Positions 54,280 to 64,000 of a stretch of 64,000 nt of DNA are shown in pieces. A program made the translations under genes and the position numbers. Below the pieces are notes generated by a model, which saw nothing but the letters and a program-made list of their open reading frames with translations, searched no databases and was not told the DNA's origin. The stretch's first letter is position 1. Every line of letters begins with the position of its first letter. This stretch comes from an uncultured Oscillospiraceae bacterium (lineage in GTDB: Bacteria > Bacillota > Clostridia > Oscillospirales > Oscillospiraceae): NCBI GenBank assembly GCA_944385405.1, contig CALWXB010000005.1, positions 1 through 64,000 on the forward strand, given 5' to 3'.

Positions 54280-54283
54280 AGCG

Positions 54284-55171
54284 TTATTTTTTCCGTTCCT
54301 GCCAATCCCGCAGAGGCTTGAGTTCCTCGTAAAGCCGCAGATAGCTCTCGTGGCGGCTCTTCTGGATCTCTCCCCGGCGCACCGCCTCCAGCACGGCACA
54401 GCCCTTCTCACGGGTATGGCTGCACCCCACGAAGCGGCACTGGTCCAGATAGGGAGCGAACTCCCGGAAGGTCTCCGGCAGGCGGTGCTTGAGCTCCAGG
54501 TTCAGTTCCTCCGTCTCAAAGGAGGAAAATCCGGGAGAATCCACCACTTCTCCGCCGCAGGCAAGACGATAGAGCTCTACATGCCGGGTGGTGTGGCGTC
54601 CCCGGCCAAGGGCGTCGCTGACCTCACCCACCTTCAGCTGAAACTCCGGGTCTAAAGCGTTGAGAATGCTGGATTTTCCAACTCCGGAGTTCCCTGTAAA
54701 GGCAGATAGCTTCCCATTGATCAGGGGCTTGAGCTCTTCCAGCCCCTCTCCAGTCTCCGCGCTGACGCGGACTGTCGGAAAGCCTGCGGTGCGGTAGATG
54801 CGGTAGAGATCCTCCGCGCTGTCCAGATCGCATTTGTTCAGCACGATCACCACATCGCAGCTCTTCAGGGCCGCAATGGCGGCCACCCGATCGATGAGGA
54901 AGGGATCGGTCCGGGGCACCGCGCCGGAGGCAATGACCACCAGCTGGTCAATATTGGCCACGGCGGGCCGGGAAAAGGCGTTGCGCCGGGGCAGGACCTT
55001 CTCCACGAAGCCCTCGCCATTTCCCAGCTCCCGGACCTCCACCCGGTCCCCTACCAGTGGGGAGATCCCTTCCTTGCGGAATTTTCCCCGGGCCCGGCAG
55101 GTGAGGAGCTCTTCCCCGGTATCCACATAGTAGAAGCCGCTGAGGGCCTTTTGGATCCGGCCCTCCATCAT
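54284..55171 (-). CDS. rsgA: Ribosome small-subunit GTPase RsgA
   Basis: 295 residues. Assembly GTPase for the 30S subunit. An N-terminal OB fold is followed by a circularly permuted GTPase: NKCD (about 110) precedes the P-loop GNSGVGKSSILNAL (about 165). The C-terminal zinc site is C...CRFVGCSHTREKGCAV. It overlaps the prkC stop. Confidence 0.96.
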   Translation of the reverse strand: MMEGRIQKALSGFYYVDTGEELLTCRARGKFRKEGISPLVGDRVEVRELGNGEGFVEKVLPRRNAFSRPAVANIDQLVVIASGAVPRTDPFLIDRVAAIAALKSCDVVIVLNKCDLDSAEDLYRIYRTAGFPTVRVSAETGEGLEELKPLINGKLSAFTGNSGVGKSSILNALDPEFQLKVGEVSDALGRGRHTTRHVELYRLACGGEVVDSPGFSSFETEELNLELKHRLPETFREFAPYLDQCRFVGCSHTREKGCAVLEAVRRGEIQKSRHESYLRLYEELKPLRDWQERKK

Positions 55172-57150
55172 TCAAACACCGTGGGGCCACCCTGGCCCTG
55201 ATCCAGTGTACCGTCAAAGTAAACCCGTACGTTCTGGGTCCCGCTGCCGGTGAGCAGTACCTTTACATGTCCCTCGGAGGCGTCCACCGTATTGTCATAC
55301 TGAGGCGTATCCTCACTGCCCACATAGACCTGGACACGGATGCTCTCCCGTCCGTCCTGGGGCAGATCGTAGAACTGTACGATGGTGACGCTGGCCAGAC
55401 CGGAGCTGACCTGGAACTTGATGGTATCCCCTTCCTGATAGATATCATTGAGCGCCAGACTCTGCCAGATGATGGTGCCGCCTGGTTCATTGCTGTCCAC
55501 CAGCGTCACATCGGTGGCGGGGTCGCACTTGAGGCCAAGGCTGTCCAGCTGCGCCAGCACACTGTCCAGCGACTGACCAACGAACTGGGGCACGGGATAC
55601 TCCTGGATCTCCTTGCCCTTGCTCACCACCACGGAGATGGTGTCGCCCTTCTTCAGCGCCTCACCCTCCGCGGGATCCGAGGAGATGATGAAGCCGGCCT
55701 CCACCGTATCGTTGTAGACCCACTCCTCCTCAGGGGGCTCCTCCAGCTGCGGGATGTCATATTCCTTCAGAAGTGATTTGAGCTTGGCGTTGGCCTGGGC
55801 CACGGTCATGTTGGTGATGTCCAGCATCTCCCCCACTTCCTCACCGGCACTGACCCACACCTTGATGACAGTGTTGTCGCCCTTGCGGTACTCTCCGGCG
55901 GCGGGCTCCTGCTTGGCGATAGAACCCTCCGGATACTCGTCGCTGTATATGGTCCCCATATCCTGAAGCTCGAAGATCCCGGATACCTCCGGCATGGCAG
56001 ATGCCTCGGTGATAGTCTTATCCAAGACGCTGGGCACCACAAAAGAGTCCTGCGCAGGTGCGTTGAACGAGGCCAGGATGGACTTGAACAGCACCACCAC
56101 CAACAGCAGCGCCGCCACTACGCCCGCCACTACCAACAGCGTCCGCTGGGTCTGGTTTTTTCCGCGGCGGGGCGGTTCTTCATACGCCTCGTACTCCCGG
56201 CGGCGCTCCCGGGAAGGAGCCGGCCGGCTGGAAGCGGAGTGGACCGCCTGAGGCCGCAGCAGCTGGGTGGGTTCATCCGGCTCCTGCGGACGCAGGTCGG
56301 AGAGCTCAAAGTCCAGATTCACACCGGGATTCTTGCGAAACGCCTCCAGATCGGCAATCATGGCGTCCGCAGACGGATAGCGCCGGTCCAGATCCGGAGA
56401 CATGGCCTTCATGCAGATCAGTTCCAGCTGCTCCGGAATGTCGGGGTTGATCTCCCGAGGGGCCAGCGGGATGGAGCTCAGGTGCTGAATGGCCACAGAC
56501 ACGGCGGAATCCCCTTCAAAGGGCAGCCGTCCGGCCAGCATCTCATAGAGCACCACACCGGCGGAGTAGATGTCGCTGCGGGCGTCCGTGCGGTCGCCCC
56601 TGGCCTGCTCCGGAGAAATATAGTGCACGGAACCCAGGGCTTCCTGGGTCAGGGTCTGGGAGGCATTTTCCAGACAGGCAATGCCGAAATCGGCCACTTT
56701 CACGCTGCCATCCCGCAGGACCATGATATTTTGGGGCTTGATGTCCCGGTGCACGATGCCCCGGCTGTGGGCGTGAGAGAGGCCCCGCATGATCTGGGTG
56801 ATGAAGTGCAGGGACTCCCGCCAGTTCAGCTGGCCCCGCTTTTCCATGTACTGCTTCAGTGTGATGCCGTCGATGAGCTCCATGACGATATACTCGGTGT
56901 CGCCGCCCCGGGAGACGTCGTATACCGAGACGATATTGGGATGGGAAAGCTGCGCCACCGCCTGGGATTCCGCGTTGAATCGGCGGCGGAAATCCGCATC
57001 CTGGGCCAGATCCGCCTTCAGGATCTTGATGGCCACCAGTCGGTTGAGACGATGGCACTTGGCCTTGTAGACCACCGCCATGCCGCCGGTGCCGATGCGC
57101 TCCAGGATCTCATAGCGGTTATCCAGCATTTTGCCGATATAGGGGTCCAT
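55168..57150 (-). CDS. prkC: Serine/threonine kinase PrkC with PASTA domains
   Basis: 660 residues. The N-terminal kinase domain (1-270) has [31 protein letters not shown] and DFG. One membrane segment near 337-360 is followed by three PASTA-like repeats outside the cell ([49 protein letters not shown] endings). Homologues sense muropeptides and act in spore germination and growth control. It is paired with its phosphatase prpC. Confidence 0.95.
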   Translation of the reverse strand: MDPYIGKMLDNRYEILERIGTGGMAVVYKAKCHRLNRLVAIKILKADLAQDADFRRRFNAESQAVAQLSHPNIVSVYDVSRGGDTEYIVMELIDGITLKQYMEKRGQLNWRESLHFITQIMRGLSHAHSRGIVHRDIKPQNIMVLRDGSVKVADFGIACLENASQTLTQEALGSVHYISPEQARGDRTDARSDIYSAGVVLYEMLAGRLPFEGDSAVSVAIQHLSSIPLAPREINPDIPEQLELICMKAMSPDLDRRYPSADAMIADLEAFRKNPGVNLDFELSDLRPQEPDEPTQLLRPQAVHSASSRPAPSRERRREYEAYEEPPRRGKNQTQRTLLVVAGVVAALLLVVVLFKSILASFNAPAQDSFVVPSVLDKTITEASAMPEVSGIFELQDMGTIYSDEYPEGSIAKQEPAAGEYRKGDNTVIKVWVSAGEEVGEMLDITNMTVAQANAKLKSLLKEYDIPQLEEPPEEEWVYNDTVEAGFIISSDPAEGEALKKGDTISVVVSKGKEIQEYPVPQFVGQSLDSVLAQLDSLGLKCDPATDVTLVDSNEPGGTIIWQSLALNDIYQEGDTIKFQVSSGLASVTIVQFYDLPQDGRESIRVQVYVGSEDTPQYDNTVDASEGHVKVLLTGSGTQNVRVYFDGTLDQGQGGPTVFE

Positions 57151-57162
57151 ACGTCTCCTCCT

Positions 57163-57897
57163 TTACACGTTTTTCATAAGCACGGCCGTGACATTGTCCG
57201 GCGCGCCCCGGCTCTTGGACAGCTCCAGCAGCCGGTCCAGACAGGTGTCCGGCTCCCCGCCGTGAATGACCTCGAAGAGCATCTCCTGATCCGTCACCGT
57301 GTCGATGAGACCGTCGGTGCAAAGGAGCAGGTACTCCCCCGGCAGCAGTGCGCAGAGATAGCCGTCGCACTGGACCTCAGCATCCGGCCCCAGAGCCCGG
57401 GTGATGAGGTTGCGGTTGGGATGGCGGCGGGCCTCCTCCGCCGTGATGTCTCCACGGTCCACCATGCTCTCCACCAGGGAGTGATCCTTGGTGATGCGGG
57501 TGATCCCGGCAGGCGTGATATGATAAGCACGGCTGTCGCCCACATTGATGACGGCGGCGCCGTCGTCGTAAGTAACAGCGGAGACCAGGGTGGTGCCCAT
57601 GTTGGCATACTCCTCCGTGGCGCCCGCCGCCTCCCGAATGGCCTTATTGGCCAGGGCCGCCGCCCAGGAGGAAGCCTCCCGCAGCTGCTCGCCCCGCATC
57701 TCCGGCGTCAGCACGCCCTCCAGCGACGAGACGAAGGTGTCCACCGCAATGCGGCTGGCCATGCGTCCGCCCGCCGGACCGCCCATGCCGTCGCACACCA
57801 CACAGATGGTGTGCCCCGCATGCTCCCGGACCGCATAGGCATCCTGATTTTCCTTCCGGCAAAGACCCACATCGGTCATGCCCCACACTTGGATCAT
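57163..57897 (-). CDS. prpC: PP2C-type protein phosphatase PrpC
   Basis: 244 residues. Metal-binding motifs: KENQDAY near 19, VVCDGMGGPAGG near 36, CTDGLIDTV near 188 and APDNVTAVL near the end. It reverses PrkC phosphorylation. Its start overlaps the rlmN stop (ATGA). Confidence 0.95.
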   Translation of the reverse strand: MIQVWGMTDVGLCRKENQDAYAVREHAGHTICVVCDGMGGPAGGRMASRIAVDTFVSSLEGVLTPEMRGEQLREASSWAAALANKAIREAAGATEEYANMGTTLVSAVTYDDGAAVINVGDSRAYHITPAGITRITKDHSLVESMVDRGDITAEEARRHPNRNLITRALGPDAEVQCDGYLCALLPGEYLLLCTDGLIDTVTDQEMLFEVIHGGEPDTCLDRLLELSKSRGAPDNVTAVLMKNV

Positions 57898-58937
57898 TGG
57901 GAATCCTCCCCTTTCTGTGCCTCCTCCATGGCCTTGCGCCGCAGCTGCCCGCAGGAGGCGTCGATATCTCCGCCCAGGCTTCGCCGGACGGTGGCGGTGA
58001 TCCCGTGGGACTCCAGCCGTTTCTGGAAGGCGGCAATTCTGCGGGAGGGCTTGAAGGGGCTCTCCACCACGTCGTTGAGCGGGATCAGGTTCACATGACC
58101 CGGCATCCCCCGCAGCTTGCGGGCGATGAGGTCCGCCTGCTGGTCGGAGTCGTTGACGCCGTCGATCATGGCATATTCAAAGGAAATGCGCCGCCCGGTC
58201 TTTTGGAAATAGTCGTGACAGGCAGCGAACAGCTCCTCCACATCGTAGGCCCGGTTTACCGGCATGATCCGGGATCGGGTAGCACTGTCCGGCGCGTGGA
58301 GGGAGACCGACAGCGTCAGCTGCAGCTCCAGATCTGCCAGGCGGCGGATCCCCGGCACCAGACCGCAGGTGGAAAGGGAGATGTGCCGCATCCCGATGTT
58401 CATGCCGTCGGGACTGTTCACCAGCTCCAGGAATTTCAGCACCGCGTCCAGGTTATCCAGCGGCTCACCGATGCCCATAAGCACGATGTTGGACACCGGC
58501 AGTCCGGAGTCCAGCTGGGTGAAGAGCACCTGATCCAACATCTCTGCCGGGGTCAGGTTCCGGACCTTTCCGGCGATGGTGGACGCGCAGAAGGCGCAGC
58601 CCATCCGGCACCCCACCTGGGAGGAAATGCACACGGTGTTGCCGTGGTGATAGCGCATCAGCACGGACTCGATACAGTTGCCGTCCGACAGCTCCCAGAG
58701 ATATTTGATGGTGCCGTCCAGGCGGGATTCCTGCTTCCGGGCCACCACCGGCGGCGCCAGAAGGCAGGTCTCCTTCAGCGTTTCACGCAGATCCTTGGGA
58801 AGATTCGTCATCTCCTCGAAGCTGCGCACGCCCCGGTGCAGCCAGGTGAACACCTGCTTGCCCCGGAAGGCAGGCTGTCCCAGGCCGCGCATCCACTCAG
58901 TGACCTCCGGCAGGGACATGGATTTCAAATCGATCAT
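57894..58937 (-). CDS. rlmN: Dual-specificity rRNA/tRNA adenine-C2 methyltransferase
   Basis: 347 residues. A radical-SAM enzyme: the CxxxCxxC cluster lies in GCRMGCAFCAST (about 108), and the second catalytic cysteine is near the C-terminus in SCGQL. It methylates A2503 of 23S rRNA and A37 of tRNAs. Same operon as prpC-prkC. Confidence 0.96.
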   Translation of the reverse strand: MIDLKSMSLPEVTEWMRGLGQPAFRGKQVFTWLHRGVRSFEEMTNLPKDLRETLKETCLLAPPVVARKQESRLDGTIKYLWELSDGNCIESVLMRYHHGNTVCISSQVGCRMGCAFCASTIAGKVRNLTPAEMLDQVLFTQLDSGLPVSNIVLMGIGEPLDNLDAVLKFLELVNSPDGMNIGMRHISLSTCGLVPGIRRLADLELQLTLSVSLHAPDSATRSRIMPVNRAYDVEELFAACHDYFQKTGRRISFEYAMIDGVNDSDQQADLIARKLRGMPGHVNLIPLNDVVESPFKPSRRIAAFQKRLESHGITATVRRSLGGDIDASCGQLRRKAMEEAQKGEDSQ

Positions 58938-58947
58938 AAGGGTCCTC

Positions 58948-60276
58948 TCATGCTTGCCGCCGCATGCGGCAGATGTAAAAGCCGTCGGTGTGATGCCGCT
59001 GTGGCCAGAGGGTCACATCCCCCTCCGTCCGTCCCACCGGCTCCGGCAGTGCAAACGGTTCCATGGAAAATGCCGGATGTTCCGCCAGGAACGCCGTGCA
59101 GACCTGCTCGTTCTCCTCCGGCAGGACCGTACAGGTGGAGTACACCAAAAGGCCGCCGGGCCGTACATAGGAGGCGGCATTTTCCAGGATGGCGGTCTGC
59201 GTCACCGGCAGCATGGCCAGTGCGTCCGGATTTTTGTAGCGGGTATCCGGCTTTTTGCGGATGATGCCCAGCCCCGAGCAGGGAGCATCCACCAGCACCG
59301 CATCAAAGGCTTCCGCCCACTCCGGATGGAACGTGCGGCCATCGGCGGCCTGTGTCTGAATGCAGGAAAGCCCCAGCCGCCGGGCGCCCTCCTGAATCCG
59401 GGAGAGCTTGTTGGCATGCAGGTCGCAGGAGAGGATCTCTCCCCGGTCCTCCATGGCGAAGGCGGCGGAAAAGGACTTTCCGCCCGGCGCCGCGCACACA
59501 TCCAGCACCCGCTGTCCCGGCTCCACGCCGGCGGCCAGGGTGACCAGCCGGGCGGCGGGGTCCTGCACCAGGAACTTCCCTTCCTGGAACTCCGGCAGGG
59601 CCGTCAGATCGCCGGTGCCGGAGAGCTCCAGGCATCCGGGCACCCAGGGGTGCGGGGCGGCGGAGATCCCCCGGGCCGTCAGCCCAGCCGTCAGCGCCTG
59701 CGCTGTGGTCCTGGCCGGGTTCACCTGTACCGTCAGCGGCGGGATCTCGTTGTTCTCCCGCAGGAAGGCCTCTGCCTCCTCTCGCCCCAGCAGCGCCAGC
59801 AGACGCTTCACCAGCCACTTGGGATGGCTGTACCGGATGGAGAGGGCTTCCGCCTCCGTCCGCTCCGGGATAGGCGGCAGCTGAGCCTTGTTCCGGGAGA
59901 GCTTCCGGAGCACGGCGTTCACCAGTCCGGCAGCCTGTCCCCGGCCGGACAGCTTTGCAAGCTCCACGGCCTCATTCACTGCGGCGCTGTCCGGCACTTT
60001 TTCCAAAAACAGGATCTGGTAGGCGCCCATCCGCAGAATCTCCGCCAGCGGGGGCTGCAGATGGGAGATCTTCTGCGTACAGAACGCCCCCAGGTAAAAA
60101 TCCAGCAGCAGCTGATTCTGCATCACGCCGTAGACGATGCGGCTGCAAAGCGCCGCATCCTGAGGCGAAAGCGCGTCCCGGCTCAGCTGGGCCTTCCGCG
60201 CCGCATCCGCCCAGGCGCCGTTGGTCCGGCAGCTGCGCAGCACCCGCAGCGCAGATCCACGAGCAGGCGTGATCAT
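58948..60276 (-). CDS. rsmB: 16S rRNA cytosine-967-C5-methyltransferase
   Basis: 442 residues. An N-terminal NusB-like helical domain (1-140) and a C-terminal SAM methyltransferase with DVCAAPGGKS (about 250), DAPCSGLG and a PVTQTAIL...YSTCTVLPEENE block (catalytic cysteine). It overlaps the zinc peptidase stop as ATGA. Confidence 0.95.
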   Translation of the reverse strand: MITPARGSALRVLRSCRTNGAWADAARKAQLSRDALSPQDAALCSRIVYGVMQNQLLLDFYLGAFCTQKISHLQPPLAEILRMGAYQILFLEKVPDSAAVNEAVELAKLSGRGQAAGLVNAVLRKLSRNKAQLPPIPERTEAEALSIRYSHPKWLVKRLLALLGREEAEAFLRENNEIPPLTVQVNPARTTAQALTAGLTARGISAAPHPWVPGCLELSGTGDLTALPEFQEGKFLVQDPAARLVTLAAGVEPGQRVLDVCAAPGGKSFSAAFAMEDRGEILSCDLHANKLSRIQEGARRLGLSCIQTQAADGRTFHPEWAEAFDAVLVDAPCSGLGIIRKKPDTRYKNPDALAMLPVTQTAILENAASYVRPGGLLVYSTCTVLPEENEQVCTAFLAEHPAFSMEPFALPEPVGRTEGDVTLWPQRHHTDGFYICRMRRQA

Positions 60277-61025
60277 TCTCCGTTCCCTCCCCGGCGGCCG
60301 CCCCGGCCCAGGAAGATCAGCACAAAGCGCAGCAGCTGCAGCGCAGACATCAGCAGGGCCGCCACATAGGTCATGGCCGCCGCCCGCAGCACCTTCCGGG
60401 CGCCGTCGGCCTCTTCGTCATCCAGCAATCCGCGGCCCCGGATGGTCTCCATGGCCCGGGAGGAGGCGTTGAACTCCACCGGCAGCGTCACCAGCTGGAA
60501 AAACGTGGTGACGGAAAACAACAGGATGCCTGCCAGCAGCAGCGTCTGGCTGTAGAGCAGGATGCCGATGAGCAGCAGAATAAAGGAGAACTTGGATCCG
60601 ATCTGGGTGGCAGGCACGATGGCGCTGCGCAGCCGGATGGGGCCATACCCCTCCGCGTACTGCACCGCGTGGCCCGCCTCGTGGGCCGCCACGCCCACCG
60701 CCGCGATGGTGGCGGACTGGTAGACGGAATCGGACAGGTAGATCGTATTGTCCCGGGGATCATAGTGATCCGTGAGATTGCCGCGGCAGGGCCGGATGGG
60801 GACGTTGTAGACGCCGTGGGCCCGCAGGACCTCCTCAGCCGCCTGCGCCCCAGTCAGACGGCGGCGGTTGGTGACCCGGCTGTACTTCTGGAAACTGCTG
60901 CTCACCTGGATCTGCGCCCAAAATGAGAGCAACAGGATGGGGATCAGCAGCAGGATATAGATATTGTTGGCCAGAAAATCTCCGTAACCGCCGTACCCGT
61001 AACCATAGCCATAATAGTTCAGCAT
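60273..61025 (-). CDS. Neutral zinc metallopeptidase, YugP family
   Basis: 250 residues from ATG 61025. A tyrosine/glycine-rich N-terminus is followed by a membrane segment (about 18-36). The zinc motif HEAGH lies at AAHEAGHAVQY (about 120). Two or three further membrane segments lie in the C-terminal half. The family's substrate is unknown. It is part of the fmt-rsmB cluster. Confidence 0.9.
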   Translation of the reverse strand: MLNYYGYGYGYGGYGDFLANNIYILLLIPILLLSFWAQIQVSSSFQKYSRVTNRRRLTGAQAAEEVLRAHGVYNVPIRPCRGNLTDHYDPRDNTIYLSDSVYQSATIAAVGVAAHEAGHAVQYAEGYGPIRLRSAIVPATQIGSKFSFILLLIGILLYSQTLLLAGILLFSVTTFFQLVTLPVEFNASSRAMETIRGRGLLDDEEADGARKVLRAAAMTYVAALLMSALQLLRFVLIFLGRGGRRGGNGE

Positions 61026-61038
61026 AAATGCTCCTTCT

Positions 61039-61953
61039 TCAGATGGAAATGGGATGCCCCAGCAGATAGGCACCGGCGGCCATGCGCTTGCCGCCTTCGG
61101 CCTGCAGCTCTGTGATCAGCAGGCTCCGCCCGTCTCCGCAGGATACCTCGATGCCCGCCTTTCCGGCGGAGAGGATCGTTCCCGGGGCAACCGTGCAGGC
61201 CTTGCCCGGGGCGGTGCGGTACACCTTGAACCGGCTTCCCGCCAGCTCCGTCACAGCACAGGGCCAGGGGATCAGTCCCCGGACCTGGCAGGAAATCTCT
61301 CGGGCAGAGCGGTTCCAGTCGATGGGCGACATCTCCCGGGAGAGCATGGAGGCGTAGGTCATGGCCGACTCATCCTGGGGCATCCGGGAGGCAGTCCCAT
61401 CCGCCAGCGACTGCACCGCCTGGGAAAGGGCCTCCGCTCCCAGCTCTGCAAGTCGGGCGGTGAGAGACTGGGCGTCCTCATCCTCCCCGATGGGCGTGGT
61501 CCGCTGCAAAATCACGTCGCCGGCGTCCAGCTCCTTGGCCATATACATGATGGACACGCCTGTCTCCGTCTCTCCGTTCAGGATGGCCCAGTTGATGGGG
61601 GCCGCGCCCCGGTACTTGGGCAGCAGGGACGAATGGACATTGATGGACCCCAGCGGCGGAGCGTTCAGGATCTCCTCCGGCAGGATCTTGCCGTAGGCCG
61701 CCACCACGATCAGCTCCGGCGCCAGCTGCTCCACCAGGGCCTGCGCTTCCCCGTCCCGCATCTTCAGCGGCTGATAGACTGGGATATTCTGTGTGATGGC
61801 ATATTCCTTTACAGGAGAGAAAGCAAGCTTGTGTCCCCGGTTTTTCGGCTTATCCGGCTGGGTGAACACGCCGCAGACGGTGTGTCCATCCGCCACCAGC
61901 CTCCGCAGCGAGGCCACGGCGAATTCCGGGGTGCCCATAAACAGGATGCGCAT
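61039..61953 (-). CDS. fmt: Methionyl-tRNA formyltransferase
   Basis: 304 residues from ATG 61953 (MRILFMGTPEFAVASLRRL). It formylates initiator Met-tRNA. NVHSSLLPKYRGAAPINWAIL near 105-125 is the formyl-folate site with the SLLPKYRG catalytic loop. A C-terminal OB-like domain binds tRNA. It is two bases downstream of def. Confidence 0.97.
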   Translation of the reverse strand: MRILFMGTPEFAVASLRRLVADGHTVCGVFTQPDKPKNRGHKLAFSPVKEYAITQNIPVYQPLKMRDGEAQALVEQLAPELIVVAAYGKILPEEILNAPPLGSINVHSSLLPKYRGAAPINWAILNGETETGVSIMYMAKELDAGDVILQRTTPIGEDEDAQSLTARLAELGAEALSQAVQSLADGTASRMPQDESAMTYASMLSREMSPIDWNRSAREISCQVRGLIPWPCAVTELAGSRFKVYRTAPGKACTVAPGTILSAGKAGIEVSCGDGRSLLITELQAEGGKRMAAGAYLLGHPISI

Positions 61954-61954
61954 G

Positions 61955-62467
61955 TCATTCCCCTTCCTTTTCTTCCTGCTCTTCCCGCTCCAGATACTCC
62001 CGCAGTTCCTCGTCGGTGAGGAAGCGGTCGATATGTTCGGTGTAGAGGTGGCCGTCCAGGTGCTCCAGCTCATGGCAGAAGCAGCGGGCGTTGAGCCCCT
62101 CTCCTTCCGCTTCGAACCAGTCGCCGTTCCGGTCCTGAGCCCGGACCCGGACCCACGCCGGACGGGTGACGATGCCCCACTTGCCGGGCACGCTGAGGCA
62201 GCCCTCCAGGCCGGTCTGTTCTCCCTTCTGGTCCACGATCACCGGATTCACCAACTCCAGGTACTCGCCGCTGTCCTCATCCATCACCACACACACCCGG
62301 CGCAACACCCCTACCTGAGGGGCGGCCAGGCCGGCGCCGTTGGCATCTGCCAGCGTTTCCGTCATGTCGTCCAGCAGCGTATGGAGCCGCCGGTTGAAGT
62401 CCGTCACAGGACGGCACACCTTGTTCAGGCACTCATCGCCCTGCTCCACGATTTTTCTCAATGCCAT
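61955..62467 (-). CDS. def: Peptide deformylase
   Basis: 170 residues. It removes the N-formyl group from nascent proteins. All three motifs are present: GAGLAAPQVG (about 46), EGCLSVPG (metal cysteine, about 93) and CHELEHLDGHLY (HExxH). Upstream of fmt and downstream of priA, the standard order. Confidence 0.97.
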   Translation of the reverse strand: MALRKIVEQGDECLNKVCRPVTDFNRRLHTLLDDMTETLADANGAGLAAPQVGVLRRVCVVMDEDSGEYLELVNPVIVDQKGEQTGLEGCLSVPGKWGIVTRPAWVRVRAQDRNGDWFEAEGEGLNARCFCHELEHLDGHLYTEHIDRFLTDEELREYLEREEQEEKEGE

Positions 62468-62490
62468 GGCTCAAAACCTCCCTGACCACA

Positions 62491-64000
62491 TCACTCTAAG
62501 GTGTTGCAGTCCACAAAAAGATTCAATCCGCGATTTGCGCGGTCATTTGCAAATTCTTTCAGGACACCGCTCACCCGTTCCCGGGTCTCCCGATCGTTTC
62601 GCCCTACCAGCACGCAGCGGTAGCGGTAGCGGTTGTTCACCTTCAGCACCGGCGCAGGTGCCGGCCCCAGGACCCCAGGCTGTGCCGCCGGGATCTCTCT
62701 GACCAAGCGCAAAAGCCTCTCCCGCACGGCTGCGGCAGCCCGCAGCACCCGCCCTTCCTCCGCTCCGGATACTGTGAAGGTGAAAAGGTCGGCAAATGGC
62801 GGATACCGGCGCAGGCGGCGCAGGCGGATCTCCCCTTCATAAAACGAGTCGTAATCCTGCCGGGCGGCACACTGGATCACGTCGTTGTCCGGTGTGTACG
62901 TCTGGATCACCGCGCGGCCGGCACGGCCGCCGCGACCGGCACGGCCCACCACCTGGGTCAGCAGGCTGAAGGTCCGCTCGGCAGCGCGGTAGTGGTCTAC
63001 ATACAGGGAAATATCCGCCGCCAGGACCCCTACCAGCGTCACATTCTCAAAATCCAAGCCCTTGGCCACCATCTGTGTCCCCAGCAAAATGGGAATACGC
63101 CGGCTCCGGAACCGCTCCAGCAGCTCCGCGTGGCCGCCGCCGGCGGTATCGGCATCCATCCGCAGGATCTCCGTATCGGGAAACAGCTCCTGCAGCTCCT
63201 CCTCCACCTTCTGCGTACCGGCACCGATGTGCTTCATGATGCCCCCGCAGACGGGACAACGCTCAACAGCCCGCTGGGAATATCCGCAGTAGTGACACAT
63301 CAGCCTGCCGTTGGCAGAGTGGTAGGTCATGGGAACACTGCATCGGGGGCACTCCGGCACGTGGCCGCACTCGCCGCACAGCACATAACGGCTGCTGCCC
63401 CGCCGGTTGAGGAAGAGGATGCTCTGCTCCCCCCGGGCAAGGTTCTGCTCCAGCTCCCGCCGGAGCACACTGCCGATCAGCCCGCTGTTGCCTGCCCGCA
63501 CCTCCTCGCGGAGATCCGCCACCAACACCCGGGGCAGCGGGCGGTCATTGTAGCGGTGCCGCAGCATCACATGATGGTAAAGGCCCTCCCGGGCCGCCCA
63601 AGCCGTCTCCATCGACGGTGTGGCGGACCCCAGCACCAGTGTGGCTCCGTCCCGGGCGCAGAGGAATTTGGCAATGTCCCGGGTATGATAGCGGGGCGGA
63701 TTCTCCGACTGATAGCTGCTCTCCTGCTCCTCATCCAAAATCACCAATCCAAGCCCCTCCAGCGGCGCAAAGATGGCGGATCGGGTGCCCAGCACCACAC
63801 GCACTTCGCCTCTCCGGATGCGCTTCCACTGGTCATATCGCTCCGACAGACGGAGGGAGCTGTGAAGCATGGCCGTCTCACTGCCGAAATAAGAGGAAAA
63901 CAGCCGCATCATCTGGGGTGTCAACACGATTTCCGGCACTAGGACCATGGCCTGTCTGCCCTGCCTCAGTATTTCCTGAACCAGACGAAGATAGACCTGG
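62491..64000 (-). CDS. priA: Primosomal helicase PriA, 5' part outside window
   Basis: About 503 C-terminal codons are present, open to the right edge. Helicase motifs are visible: VILDEEQESSYQ, VLGSATPS, LFLNRRGSS and the VVGRAGRGGRAGRAVIQTY motif VI. Eight cysteines in the CGECGHVPECPRC...CHYCG...CPVCGG zinc region are intact. It restarts stalled forks. The N-terminal DNA-binding domain and Walker A are expected beyond 64000. Confidence 0.96.
   Translation of the reverse strand, partial: QVYLRLVQEILRQGRQAMVLVPEIVLTPQMMRLFSSYFGSETAMLHSSLRLSERYDQWKRIRRGEVRVVLGTRSAIFAPLEGLGLVILDEEQESSYQSENPPRYHTRDIAKFLCARDGATLVLGSATPSMETAWAAREGLYHHVMLRHRYNDRPLPRVLVADLREEVRAGNSGLIGSVLRRELEQNLARGEQSILFLNRRGSSRYVLCGECGHVPECPRCSVPMTYHSANGRLMCHYCGYSQRAVERCPVCGGIMKHIGAGTQKVEEELQELFPDTEILRMDADTAGGGHAELLERFRSRRIPILLGTQMVAKGLDFENVTLVGVLAADISLYVDHYRAAERTFSLLTQVVGRAGRGGRAGRAVIQTYTPDNDVIQCAARQDYDSFYEGEIRLRRLRRYPPFADLFTFTVSGAEEGRVLRAAAAVRERLLRLVREIPAAQPGVLGPAPAPVLKVNNRYRYRCVLVGRNDRETRERVSGVLKEFANDRANRGLNLFVDCNTLE

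Noticed and set aside
54016..54411. Longer frame over the spoVM/rsgA gap
   Set aside because: It is out of frame with the better-supported 51-residue protein, overlaps the rsgA coding end, and has no ribosome site.

Overview
The window looks like the chromosome of a spore-forming, GC-rich gut-type Clostridia, probably Oscillospiraceae-like (Flavonifractor/Oscillibacter/Intestinimonas relatives). The genus is inferred from gene content and base composition only. Evidence for a Gram-positive endospore former: spoIVA, a SipL-type DUF3794/LysM protein, spoVM, spoIIM, yunB, a SpoIID-family protein, a SigH-like sigma factor and cotJC. The order priA-def-fmt-rsmB-rlmN-prpC-prkC-rsgA is also typical.

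Positions 1 to about 9,100 are the right end of an integrated element whose left end lies outside the window. It carries a leftward mobile-element operon (DUF3102, PcfJ-like, PcfK/AcrIIA9-like and small unknown genes), a phage-like divergent repressor/Cro switch with three 17-bp operators, a type III toxin-antitoxin cassette (ToxN/AbiQ-like toxin plus 36-nt antitoxin RNA repeats), and a large serine recombinase. The recombinase stops ten bases before the 3' part of a cotJC (manganese-catalase-like spore coat) gene. The element is therefore inserted in a sporulation gene, the arrangement known for developmentally excised elements such as skin in sigK.

Positions 9,600 to 31,100 are core genes, nearly all on the minus strand: ligA, yunB, murD, rnpB (the plus-strand RNase P RNA), yebC, a Nif3-like gene, trmK, sigH, glmM, ruvB/ruvA/ruvC, an ECF sigma/anti-sigma pair, xerD-spoIIM, yajC, tgt-queA and a SpoIID-like gene. 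Positions 31,285 to 33,355 hold asd-dapA on the plus strand. An ABC-F ATPase and T-box-controlled tyrS follow.

Positions 38,178 to 45,160 read leftward as OLE RNA, oapA, dxs, tlyA, nadK, argR, recN. The 860-base stretch upstream of oapA has no credible protein gene and fits the large noncoding OLE RNA. Directly divergent from it is a CNNM/CorC-type protein of the family that includes the MpfA magnesium exporter. OLE/OapA has been tied to magnesium homeostasis, so this adjacency is one of the most interesting features here.

Positions 46,650 to 64,000 hold coaX, ogt, spoIVA, an amino-acid ABC transporter, sipL-like, spoVM (26 codons) and the rsgA-to-priA housekeeping block. Three interacting spore-coat assembly factors (SpoIVA, SipL-like, SpoVM) lie within 6 kb.
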